Shown here piece after piece: positions 44,276 through 55,135 of a stretch of 64,000 nucleotides of DNA. The position numbers and the translations under genes are program-made. The stretch is from Rhizaria sp. SCN 62-66 (Eukaryota; Rhizaria, unplaced), in the NCBI GenBank assembly GCA_001724265.1, contig MEDY01000297.1:1-64000 (forward strand), in the 5' to 3' direction. Within the stretch, counting starts at the first letter, position 1. The number at the start of each line of letters is the position of its first letter. The notes under the pieces were generated by a model. It was not told the origin of the DNA. It was given only the letters and a program-made list of their open reading frames with translations, and searched no databases.

Positions 44276-46103
44276 ATGGCTGACGAAGGAGGCTTCGTGA
44301 GCTTCAAGGGCGTCATGCTCTGCAGCCGGCCCCCTGTCGTGGCCGCGCCCCCCCCCCGCATTGAGTAAGTTATATAACATTCTATTCTCTAGCGTCTCTA
44401 TACACTCACTGTATAGGGTCCTTTTATGCTAGTCATATATAACACGCTGCTTAATATTTATAACCTGACATGTACTCAAGAATGTCACGATGTGACCGCT
44501 CTAGACCTCGACATATCCCCAACTCACTTTCCCTTAACTGCTTCGCCGCCTTTCTGGTTCTCTCCTCTTCAGCGAGGGCATGGTCAAGATGCTGAACCGC
44601 CCCGCGTTCGTCTCGACGATCCAGGTTGAGTCCGCGCCCGGGCTTGCCCCCGTGCGGTCCCAGGCGCGTCCGCAGCCGACGTCAAAACCCAAGGGCAGCG
44701 ACGTGACCTACCGCCACAAGCAGTGGTTGGCCAAGCTGCAGACCGAGCAGTCGGCGCTCAACGACATGCTTCAGGCGCGTGCGGATAAGCTGGAGGAGAC
44801 GAAGCGCAAGCTTGCGGCCAAGGCCACCGCTGAGCGCAGCGCCATCCGCACGATCAACGCCGACGACACGCTGACCGACGAGCAGCGGACCGTGATGCTC
44901 GCCGCCGTCGTGGACCCCAAGAACAAGGCCAATGACCCCGCCGTCGCTGCCACGATGCGCTCCCCCGTCGGCGTCGCCGCGACCGAGGGCGCCAGCACCA
45001 CATACGAGCCCACCTCGGCGCCTCCGCCGTCCAATAGCAACAAGCAGCCCCCCACGGCCACGTCGAGCAGCTCCAGCTCTGCAGCCAGCGTGGTCGCCGC
45101 CGCGTCAGCGGCCGCGTCTGCCGCCCCGCGGCAGTGGGTGCGCCGTGCACGCGCCGCGAAGCCCGCCTGGGCGCAGACTGAGGCCGAGAGTGAAGAGGCG
45201 CAGGACGCCGAGGCCGACGAACTGCTGTCCTTCGCCGCGGGGCTGGACTACGACCGCTACCTCGAGGACGTTGAGGTCCGCGAGGCGCTGAACGTACGGA
45301 TTACTATCACATAACAAATATCTTCGATAATATCAATTAAGACTTACTTTGTTCATGACTTGCAAGGAACTTGATCTCACTTCATTCTTCTCTTTTCCTT
45401 CTGGCACTATCGCTCTTCTTCCTGCTTTCGCTTTGCTTGCATACAGTTTGTGAAGCGCAAGGTGCGCAACGTGGAGCTCGAGCGCGAGCGCGCGCGTCTG
45501 TCCGCTGACGCCGCCCGCCGCAAGGCGCAGGCGCAGGCGCGCGGTGAAGTCGGCGCCGACGACGACCAGTTCGAGTGGGTCGAGCTCGACGCCGACGGGC
45601 TCACCGCAGAGGAGGCGATGCTCAAGCGCAGGGCCGACATGCTCTCGCGCATCAACAGTGGCAACGGCGGTGTCAATGGCAACGCGGCGTAGCTGGAGGC
45701 CGGCTGGAACAACAGCACGCGCACTGACGGGTACAACGGCGCCGGTGCGCGGACGCCGGTTGTCGGCGACATCAAGTCAGGCCGCCCCGGGATCGGCAAG
45801 GTGCACTCTGACGCCTCGATCAAGGCCGTCGCCGACCGCCTTGCGCTTGCACAAACCACTGCGAGCAGCAGCAGCAGCAGCAGCAGCGCGAACGGCAGCG
45901 GCGGGATGGGGGCCGCGATCGTGCCGCCCAAGGTCGTGGTCATCTCCCCGACCGACGGGACCGTGATGAACGCCTCCGCCGCCGGCACCGAAGGCGGCGG
46001 CAGCAACGACAGCAGCGTGAGCGGCGGGGCGCAGGCCCGGAAGGCGGCGCGCGAGCAGCGGGTGTCGGGACTGCCGTACCTGTACCGCAACCCGGCCATT
46101 TAA
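44276..46103 (+). CDS. Coiled-coil protein of unknown function, one in-frame UAG
   Basis: Three exons: 44276-44364, 44573-45293 and 45447-46103; 488 residues and a TAA stop if the TAG at 45690-45692 is sense. The middle region has a helical segment (YRHKQWLAKLQTEQSALNDM then EETKRKLAAKA), disordered Ser/Pro/Ala sequence, an acidic helix LSFAAGLDYDRYLEDVEVRE continuing across the second intron into NFVKRKVRNVELERERARL, then FEWVELDADGLTAEEAMLKR. The LDYDRYLEDVEVR block looks conserved, but I cannot place the family; a cytoskeletal or ciliary coiled-coil protein is only a guess. After the TAG the frame stays open for 136 more codons with the same codon bias and ends RVSGLPYLYRNPAI. With the standard code it would end after 351 residues. 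Confidence 0.65.
45690..45692 (+). other. In-frame UAG codon, coiled-coil gene
   Basis: Codon 352, between GGVNGNAA and LEAGWNN. The frame stays open on both sides with unchanged composition. Confidence 0.65.
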
Positions 46104-46894
46104 GGGCTGCCGCGGTCTAAGTACCTCCATGCAAGTGCAGTCAACGCAGGAAGCAAGCAAGTCGTTCGTGTGACGCTGCTGTGTGGGCTGCAAGCTGCTG
46201 TTTCTTTGTTTCATGCCGTTTCTACGTTAGTTTAGTATTGTGTTGCTTTGTCTGTTTGTTTCAAGTTATTTTATTGAAAGTGGTCGTGTTATAATTGCTG
46301 TCAAGAGCCTCCGTTATGTTATATTGAGTTAGTTTGTGTGTCATAATGCAGTGTGTCGTCCCTCACGAGTTCGTGGGTACGAGTGGGGACTTGTCGTCCG
46401 CACTGCGCCGCATTTGTTTACTTATAGAAAAGAACAGAATACATCTAATAAACGTAATATCTATGCATATTGGATATCATTCGTCTGCAGCTGGTTTCGT
46501 ACCAACTCGCCCTCAAACGCCTCAATCGTTTTGTTTCCACCACAAACCACGTTTCTGATTAAAAGGATTACTTCGTTGACTACTGGTGACGAGACCAACG
46601 CCCAAGGTGGGTTGCTGATTCGGTGGTTTAATGGGAGATATAATTCGTTGGTTTGTTCTGCGACAATGTGATTTGTCATTTAAGTTGAGTTTTCTACGTA
46701 TCTCTTACATTACACACTCGGCTTGGAGTAAATTAGCTCTCTCCCAGCCATTCCCTAGTTCGGTGATCAACGCAGTGTCCTCTCACACCCTAACCCCGCC
46801 TCCCACGCCCTTCCTGCGCTCACACCATCGCTCTCTCTTTCAATCCTCCCACCCCCGTTTCGCTCATTTGCCGCCCTACGCCGTAGCTCTGCCT
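46104..46894. other. Intergenic, C/T-rich leader of TVP23
   Basis: AT-rich for about 650 bases, then strongly C/T-rich from about 46775 to the start codon. Nothing coding seen. Confidence 0.5.
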
Positions 46895-47494
46895 ATGGAG
46901 CCTGACTACAACATGGACGGCAATATGAACGCCCCCGCGGCCGCAGCCGCGCCCGTCGCCGCCCCCGCGGAGAAGACGAGTCACCCCGTCGCGGTGTTTT
47001 TCCACCTCTTCTTCAAGGGCATCGCCATCTTCTGCTTCACCATCCTACGTCTCTTCACCGACTCGTTCATCGTGACTTTTATCCTCTGCATCCTCTCTCT
47101 CGCCTTCGACTTCTGGGTGGTCAAGAACATTACCGGCCGCCTTCTCGTCGGGCTGCGGTGGTGGAACGAGATCCTCGAAGACGGCTCCAACAAGTGGGTC
47201 TTCGAGTCTCGCTCCGACGGCAAGGTCGTCTCGCGCTACGACTCGCTCATCTTCTGGGGCGGCATCTACCTTACCCCGCCCGCGTGGGTCGTCCTGGGCC
47301 TCCTCTTCTCGGGCTTCTCCGTCCAGTGGCTCATCATCGTCATCGTCGCTCTCGTGCTGTCGGTCGCCAACCTCGCGGGCTACTGGAAGTGCCAGAAGGA
47401 CGCCTCCGTTAAGCTCAAGCGCTTCCTCGCCACCACCGTCGTCACCGCGGCCGTCAACAACATGAACCAGCCCCAGGGCGGCAACAACGCCTAA
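46895..47494 (+). CDS. TVP23: Golgi membrane protein TVP23 (FAM18/DUF846)
   Basis: Single exon, 199 residues, TAA stop. After a 30-residue Ala/Pro-rich cytosolic head come four hydrophobic segments: HPVAVFFHLFFKGIAIFCF, SFIVTFILCILSLAFDFWVV, YLTPPAWVVLGLLFSGF and WLIIVIVALVLSVANLAGYW. Between the second and third are the family blocks KNITGRLLVGLRWWNE and WVFESR. TVP23 is a conserved late-Golgi vesicle protein that helps endosome-to-Golgi traffic with YIP-family partners. The start is the Met after a C/T-rich leader; the frame is open upstream but that sequence is AT-rich and unlike the family. Length is normal and the gene is one of the few here without inserts. Confidence 0.92.
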   Translation: MEPDYNMDGNMNAPAAAAAPVAAPAEKTSHPVAVFFHLFFKGIAIFCFTILRLFTDSFIVTFILCILSLAFDFWVVKNITGRLLVGLRWWNEILEDGSNKWVFESRSDGKVVSRYDSLIFWGGIYLTPPAWVVLGLLFSGFSVQWLIIVIVALVLSVANLAGYWKCQKDASVKLKRFLATTVVTAAVNNMNQPQGGNNA

Positions 47495-48173
47495 GTAAAA
47501 CAACAAGCAACAAAGAATGCATCATAGTCTTAACGGCTACGAGAAGAGTCATCAGCTTCCTTGCGGAGTAAGATTGGCTACGTTGAACTCTTTGCTTGTG
47601 TCGCGTTTGTATGAACAATGCGATGTTGTATTATTATTGTTTTGGTTATCTAGCATTTTATTTTATGTATTTGTATTTGCAGATCCCTGACACTGTCTCT
47701 CCAGTCACTCCAATTCACTCGCATTGATGCCTGTTGCGAGTTATGTTGACTGATAGTGCTCTCGTGTTTGATGCATCTTTGGAGTATTTCTAGTATATTA
47801 TATGTCGATAAGTATTGTTTAGGTTCAATACACTCAAGATTACCTCGATCGTCATATACGAGTCTGGTTTGTTCGAGAAAGTGTATTAACGCAGAGCCGC
47901 TACTCTTTAAATCTGGAAGTGTTCTTCAAAATCCTGCACGGCACAGCTACCTAGCATGAATGCAGTGGCCGTGACCTATATTTGGCCTTATTAAGCGCCG
48001 TTGCGCTCACTTAACATGCAAGCCGGCCCACAGCAAGTCAAACTGTCATTCAGTCACGCACGCATGATAGGGGCGCATCATTGACAACGCATCTCACAGT
48101 CGAGTGGTATCACACTCGCACTCGTGTACCATAGTCCCTGTGCCTTGCTGCCCGCATTATTCGATAGCCCGCC
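47495..48173. other. Intergenic between convergent genes
   Basis: AT-rich spacer of 680 bases. No coding, repeat or RNA signal recognised. Confidence 0.45.
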
Positions 48174-48718
48174 TCAGTTGGCGTTGGCACTGTTGTCCTC
48201 GTCCTCGTACTCGACGAAGTCCTCGGGGTCGTAGACTACTTGGATGCGCAGCGAGCAGCTGGGGCAGGTCGCGATGTCCTCGCCGTTCTTCAGGTCCTTG
48301 AGCGTGATGTAAAACTTGTCGCCGCAGGGGCACGGGTAGAAGTACGCCTCCTAGAGTGGAAAGCAGAGTCGCAGCGAGGGGCGAGAGAGTAAAGACCGAC
48401 GAGAAGGGGTGAGCAACAGAGAAGACAGTAATGACAACTCAAGACACTATACGACGATATACCGCAGTAAAACTAAGATAAAGCATCGAAAAATGTGTAG
48501 AGTGTCCGAAAAGCATAGTTTTATATCGACAACAAAGAGTTGACCTGACAAACTGCTCCGTTTTGCGTGGGTTGCCGTACCTGGTCCTCGTCGAACTCCA
48601 TGTCTTCGATCTCAACGCGGTCGTAGACGCCCGTGTCATCGTCGTTGGCGAGGCCGAGGAGCTCAATCGGGATAATCTCCACGCCGTCCTTCGTCTTCTT
48701 GGGCTCGGGGGCGGACAT
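48174..48718 (-). CDS. DPH3: Diphthamide biosynthesis protein DPH3 (CSL zinc finger)
   Basis: Two exons on the minus strand, 48718-48581 and 48350-48174; 104 residues, TGA stop. The family core is clear: [15 protein letters not shown], then across the intron [18 protein letters not shown] and [19 protein letters not shown]. The four Cys (CxC and CxxC) bind iron or zinc. DPH3 is the electron donor to the DPH1-DPH2 radical enzyme that starts diphthamide formation on elongation factor 2; it also supports Elongator. An alternative Met five codons upstream (48733) would only add PPAP. The N-terminal 20 residues are slightly longer than in yeast. Confidence 0.93.
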
Positions 48719-49281
48719 TGGGGCTGGGGGCAAGCGCGGCGCAGCAGAGGAGGGGTCGCGGGGTGGGAGTGGTGGGGGCTGTGTGCGTAGCGCGGGGAAT
48801 TATGTGCAGCGCACGGGTATGACCGTGGATAGGGTTATTACAAGAAAGCAGATGAGCTCACTGTGCAAAAAGTATTGCTTCAAAATTGTGCATCTAGTGG
48901 ACGTCTTGGTATGGTACTGAGCTTGCTTTTGCTTAACCGCTAAGAGCCCCTCAGTCTCACCGCGGCCAAGTCTGCAGACCAGCTGTGGTGGGACGCTTTC
49001 CGAGCTAATTCTGGGTTCTAACATTGCTTAACAGCGTAGTTGCACAAATAATTGATTTTAAAGTTCTTTTAACTAGTAGTTTCTAAGCTTGCACACTCTA
49101 ACCCTGAGTATGTTCTGTTATATTTCCGGCTTTGTCGCACCCCGGCGCCAACGGCTAGATCTCACCATGCATTCTTCTTCCCTCTTCTCTACAGCTTGTA
49201 TTTATTATTGAGTCCACAAGCTCGATCTGTATCAAGTTTATACAACTCTTGTATTTGTGCTTTTGGTATTGAAATACCCTT
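48719..49281. other. Divergent intergenic region, DPH3 and SNF2 promoters
   Basis: The probable promoters of DPH3 and the helicase. GC-rich next to DPH3 and AT-rich towards the helicase. No gene seen. Confidence 0.45.
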
Positions 49282-52200
49282 ATGTCGCGTTCACGCGGTT
49301 CCACAGCTGTTGCTGCAGCACGCAGCAGCAGCAACAGCAACAGCAACAGCAGCTCTCTGAAAGAAGCTGAGGCTGCCGATGCGGCGCCCATAGCAGCGAC
49401 TGCGCCCGCGTTCACCCGTGCGCTGTCGCTGGTCCCCGCCTCCGCGGCCCATGGACGGTACTTCGGCCCCCGCGGGCTGCTGCTGGCCGCCACAGAGGCC
49501 TTGCTCACGGTCGCGTTGCTGCCCCACCAGCGGCAGGGGCTGGGCTGGCTCTGGCACCGGGAGCGCTGCTGCGCCTCCGCCGTTACCACAGCGCCTGCTA
49601 CATCAACAGCAGCGGCAGCAGCGACTGCGGCAGGCTTGCTGTTGCGCGCCGCGCCGGCGCCGCCGCTGTCGGTGCGCGGGGGGATCCTGGCCGACGACTG
49701 TGGGCTGGGCAAGACGCTGCAGGTCATTGCGCTGGCGGTAAGCGACAGGATCCACTTACACGGGCTGAGTGTCCCCTCAGACGCTGAGAGCCGAAGCGCC
49801 GCCGCGGAGGCCAGTGCAAGCCCAGAAGGAGACCGGAGTCCGAACACCTCCGATGCCGATGACGATGCTACGAGGACTGTGTTAAGCGAAAACGTGCTTC
49901 TAAGTGCTCTAAAAGGCGGTGCGCGCGTGTCTCCCGCGTGGTTTCCGCCCGACAATGTAAGTGCGGCAGGTGCAAGTGTAAGTGCCCCGAAGGCGGGCAC
50001 GCTGATCGTGGTGCCACCGGTGCTGTTAGCCCAGTGGCGCGCCGAGATCGCCAGGTTCGTGCGGCCAACGCTGCCGACGGTAGCTACTGAGAGCAGCAGC
50101 GCTCCTGTCAGCAACAGCGCTACGAAGGCTGAAGCGATGACAAACACTCAAGCGAAAACTAAGGTTGGCTCAAAGGCTAAGGCGAAGACTCCGACCTCGG
50201 CTAAGCGCAACGCTCGTGTTCTTGTTGATTCTGACAGTGACAATACCAGCAGCAGCAGCAGCAGCAGCAGCAGTAGCGGCGACAGCGACAGCGACGAGAC
50301 CGCTGACAGCGACTCAGACAGCGGAAGCGAGAGTAGCAGCGGCCACAGCGAGGGCGAGAGTGGCAGTGACAGCCGTCGCCGCAGCAAGAAAACCACCACA
50401 AAGAAAAGCTCTGGCAACAAGCTTGATTCTCGCAAACGATCCTATAGCAACGATGCGGGGGCTGCTCCACCGCCGCAGCCGCTGCGCCGCGGGCCTGTGG
50501 TTCAGTCCTTCCTGGAGGCGGTGCGCCGCGATGGCAGCGCGGTGCAGTGCAAGCTGACCGTGAGCACGACGCTCGACCTGACTGACCCGGACCAGGCCGC
50601 AGCCACCGACAAAAGCAATGGGGATGATGAGGGCAGCATCGTTAGCACTGATAGTGTCAGTGCAGACGAGGCTGATGTTGTTGCTGGAGGCGATTGGCGG
50701 CCTATTTGCGTCGCAACAACGAAAGTGAGTGCGACTTCAAAAGACGCATATCCTGAGACTGTCACTAAAACAGAGACTAAGACAAAGACAAAGGTTGTTA
50801 GGCCAAAGGATGGCAGCATTGAGCAGCAGCATCAGTGGTGCATGGAGGCTATCCTCGCGCAAAGCGGCTTAACTCCAGCTCTGGATGGCATTACTTCTGC
50901 ACCGGTTGCAGCTGCAGCCTTCTTTGACTTGCACCCAGTCTCAAACAATAACAGCATGAACTACAGCAGCATCATCACCGATTGCGAGCTTGACAGTAGA
51001 AAGCTTGCTACCAACTTAGATTGCGATAAGTCGAAATATCCTGTCACAGTCACCGTTCCCGGCCAAGCGGATGCCAGTAACACTGCCAATGCTGATCTCA
51101 CCGCCAAGGCTCGGAGCGATATTGCCGACTTCGCTGCTCGTGCCGCTGCTGTGGCCGCTGCCGACGCCAAAGCAAAGCGGCTTAACTTGCCCGTGCCCCC
51201 GATTGCGACTGCAACAGTGCGCGCGCTATTTCTGCGCGGCTCAAGCGCCAACAGCAGCAAGAGCAAGAACAACAAGAGTGTGAAGAGCGGAAACAGCCGC
51301 GTAAACGTCAAAGGCAAAGTCAGCAACAAAGCAAAGAGCAGGGCGATCGATGACGGCGAGGACAACAGCTGCGACATCATCGGCAACAGCGACGACTTCG
51401 ACGACAACGATGACGGCTAGAACAACGACTACGAAGACTGCGCTGCGCTCACGGCCGGGGACCTCGCCACATACGACATCGTGGTTGTATCTTACCAAAC
51501 CGTTCTCGCCGCACACAAGCTCTGGCTTTCACAGTCACAGTCTTTGCCGTCGCAACTGCAGTCTCAACAGCAACAGCAGCAGCAGCCGCCAGCGCTGTTC
51601 GGCGCGGCGTGGACGCGCGTGGTGCTCGACGAGGCGCATGTCACGCGCGCGGGCGGGGCCGTTGCGGACGCCGTGGCGGCGCTGCGAGTGCGGGCGGCCA
51701 GGAGCAAAGCTGCCGGTGCCGGCGCCAGTGCGAATCAGCAGACTAAGAGTGTCGCAATCAGTGTCGTTGACAATATTGTTGCTGCGACCGTCGCTGCGGC
51801 GTACAACAACGCGCGCGGTCACCCAACCGCTCTCATCGCTGCCCGCGGTCACTCCACGTCTGCCTTCACAGGTCAGCCGGTGCCGCAGCCTCCGCGCTTG
51901 CCGCTGCGGCCCGGCGGGCGGTGGGCGGTGACGGCCACGCCGTACAACAACGGCCTCGCGGACATGTACTTCCTGCTCGACTTCCTGCGCGTGCCCGTGC
52001 TTACGGTCGGCGGCGGCGGGCTCGCGATGGGACAGCTGTACTGCAAGCGCGAGCGGCAGCAACAACGCCAGCTTGAGAACGAGCGGGAGCGCGCGCAAGC
52101 GAGTTCCTCTGCCAAGGCGGGCTGGCTTAAGCACGAGCAGACGAGCGAGAACGACCGCGTCGCGTTCAAAGGCGGCTATGCGTCAACAGCGAGCAAGGCG

Positions 52201-54789
52201 ATGAGTGCGCCGAAGGCAAAGGCAAGTGACAAGATCGCTCTGGCGTGGCACTTGCTGACGTCATCGCCCATTCCCGACCGCGGTCTGTCGCAGCTGGCGC
52301 AGGAGCACGACTGGGAGAGCGTCACGGAGCACAACTACTTTGCAACGCTCGCGAAGAACACGCAGATCTCAGCTCAGGGTGCTGATGCGAGCGCGATCTC
52401 TGGCGGTTTAACTACCCCCTTAGTGGTCGACGTGCCCGAGCTGCGCAGCGTGCTGACAAGGCTCGCCGAGTGCGCCGACTGGGCGGCCGCCGTGGCGCCT
52501 GCTTGGCGGCGCGCTGAGCGGCTGCAGCTACAGCAACAGCGGCAACTGCAGCAACGGAGTGAAAGTGCAAAGAATGCAACTGTTGTTGCGGACAACAGTA
52601 GTGGCAGCAGCGCAGCAGCGAACGCCAATGATGGCGTGAGCAGTATCGATGCACTGACTGCGAGTCTCAATGCTTTGTCGCTTAAAAAAGACGAGCAACC
52701 TCCGCAAAGCAGCAACAGCAACACTGACGGCACCGATGTTAAAGCCACGAATCCCATTCCAGCTCTAAGGGCAGTCCCAGCTGCAGCCGTAGCCACAGCA
52801 GTCACCGATCTAGTTACAGCTTCACCTACTCTACCCCACTCCGAGGTCGATCGTTTGCTCTCCAACCACCGACAAGCCACCGCGGCGCAGCTGCGGCCGC
52901 TGCCGCCGACGCAGCGCGCCGCCGCCCGCGCCGCTACCGTGCTGGGGGAGTTTTTCGGCCCCCTGCTTCTGCGTCGCACCAAGGAGAAGGACCTGCAGCG
53001 GCCGCCGGCCCGCCTGGTGACCGTGAGCGTGCGCGGCAGCAGAGCGGAGCGCGCGCTGATGCGCGTAGTCGAGCAGACGTAGTACGAGAACGGCCAGAAG
53101 CAGCTGGCGGCGGCGAGCAAAAGCAGGGGCAATACTAAGAGCAACGGCAGCGCTGCTGGCGGAGTCAGTGTGGGGCTGAGGCTGTCGATGCTGCTGCGTC
53201 GCGTGGCAGCGCACCCTTGGCTGGCTCCGAGCGAGGCCATCGAAGGTGTGATGGCGGTGATTCGCAAGCACAACAGCAAGAACAAGAAGAGCACTGACAC
53301 CAATAAGACTCAAATTGATGTTAACCAGGAGAGCAGTGCAAGCCCCGCGACTAAAGATGCTGCTACTGTTGATTTGACACTTGACGACTTGACGAAACAG
53401 CTTGCTGCACTCTCCGTTAACTCTGTCGAGGCTAAGCCTCCAACTGATGCAGAGACTAAGCCTCCCGTAGCGGTTGGTAGCGGCCGCATCCCACGCAAAG
53501 CCAAAGAGATCGTGGCAGTGCCTGTACCTGAGCTTCCTCCTGTAGCTGTGGCAACAGCTGCCACTGCTGCTACTGCTCCACAGAAGAATGTTAACACTTC
53601 TTCGAAGACCGGTACAACTACCAGCGCAGGCGCAAACACGTCTCTGTCGCAGTCAGACTTGACGTCAGAGTCTCTGTCGCAGTCGCGGTCTACGTCCTCT
53701 CTGTGCCTCCCTGCGTTCTCGACCAAGACCCTGTCCCTGCTGCTGCTGCTCCAGTCCATCGCGCGCCGCGACCGCGGGGCCAAGGTCGTGGTCTTCTCGC
53801 ACTGGACCGCCGTGCTTACAGCGGTGGAGCAGGCGCTTGCCGTGGGCTACGAGGGCAGCGAGCAGGCCAGGAGGGTCTTCGGCGTGGGCGCGGGAGACTG
53901 TGGGCAGGGTGAGCAGTATAGGGAGCGTGAGCAGGGGAAGTCCGCGCTGACGAGTGACTGTGCGCACATGCAGGGGGAATGCGGGCCTGAGTGCGATGAT
54001 GACTGCAACGGTAGCTGCAACTCTAACTCCAGCAAGACTAACGCTAAGAACTCAAAGACAAAGACTGGCAAATGCAAGATCTCTAACGATGATAACTTCG
54101 TTGAGGACGATATAAGTGGCTTCAGCGACATCGACTACAGTAGTGACAGCGATGACGCCGATAACGATGACATTGCCTCCGATACCGTAAGCTCTCGCGC
54201 GAGCTCCAGCAAGAAGAAGACTGCACCGAAGGCTACTGCGACCGCCGCCGCGTCGGCGGCAAAGAAAGAGCAGCAGCAGCGGCGCCAACAGCGGCGGCTG
54301 CAACGCCTGCGCTCTCGCATGTGGTTCACAGCCGCATCTGCCACTAGCACAGCGCCGCTCGACGCAGACAATGACTGCCGAGGCAATAGTGCTACCAACG
54401 GAGTGCGTAACGTGTTTCGCATAGACGGCAGCATGAGCAAGGCCGCTGTCGAGCTCGAGCTCGCCCGCTTTAAGGCCTACAACCACGCCAACCACGCTGA
54501 CGCGGGCGGAGGCGGCAGCAACAGCTCCGCGGTGCTGCTGGTATCGCTCGCAATGGCCGGCGTGGGGCTGAACCTGGTCGAGGCCAGCCACGCAGTGCTG
54601 CTGGAGCCCGCGTGGAACCCTGCCGCGGAGAAGCAGGCCGTGGACCGGGTCAACCGCGTCGGCCAACGGCGCGAAGTGACAGTGTGGCAGCTACGGGCCG
54701 TGCCCGGGGACCTGGCCGCCGTGGAAAGGCAGGGCGGGAAGCGCGGCGCGGCAGCCAGGGCAGTCAAGGCGGCGGTGGGGGGGCAGTGA
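49282..54789 (+). CDS. SNF2-family ATPase (Rad5/Rad16/TTF2-like), two in-frame UAG
   Basis: One exon of 1,836 codons ending in TGA, continuous only if the TAGs at 51418-51420 and 53080-53082 are sense. Motif order is that of a full SNF2 motor: Q-region LLPHQRQGLGWLWHRE; motif I GGILADDCGLGKTLQV (about 132-147); Ia TLIVVPPVLLAQWRAEI; after the first TAG YDIVVVSYQTV; II VVLDEAHVTR (783); III WAVTATPYNN; LLLRRTKEKDL. After the second TAG come the helicase C lobe KVVVFSHW, LLVSLAMAGVGLNLVEASH and motif VI VDRVNRVGQRR (about 1787). Long acidic Ser/Asp/Lys-rich inserts separate the motifs. Such enzymes remodel chromatin or act in DNA-damage tolerance. I saw no RING finger between the lobes, so Rad5/Rad16 identity is open. 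Motif I has Asp-Cys where Glu-Met is usual. Confidence 0.8.
51418..51420 (+). other. In-frame UAG codon 1, SNF2 gene
   Basis: Codon 713, between motif Ia and motif II, in an acidic Asp/Asn-rich insert. As a stop it would remove the DEAH box and the whole second lobe. Confidence 0.75.
53080..53082 (+). other. In-frame UAG codon 2, SNF2 gene
   Basis: Codon 1267, in RVVEQT-UAG-YENGQKQL, just after the LLRRTK motif. As a stop it would remove helicase motifs IV to VI. Confidence 0.75.
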
Positions 54790-55135
54790 ACGCAGGCAAC
54801 AGAGCAAAGTGTTGTAGGATCAACACATGACACACTTGCTCGATAAAATTATATTTAGGGCCAGTAGTATTTAGAAAATAATTGTTTGTATTATCGTCAG
54901 ATTTGCTGCTCACTTTAGCGCATACGTACTGCGCTTGGAGTGCTGTTTGCATAACTGTCGCGACGTATGCTTGCTTAAATGTGTTTTTGTATTTCTTGCG
55001 TACTTGTGATATACTGACATATATGACATCATATGATACAGCAAAACTAATTAACAACTTGAGCACGGCTGTTGCTATCGAATTCTAAGTGTTACATGTC
55101 CGGGGTGTACAAATGAATTGCCACTTGTAGCGACG
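54790..55135. other. Intergenic between convergent genes
   Basis: AT-rich spacer between two 3' ends. Nothing else seen. Confidence 0.5.
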
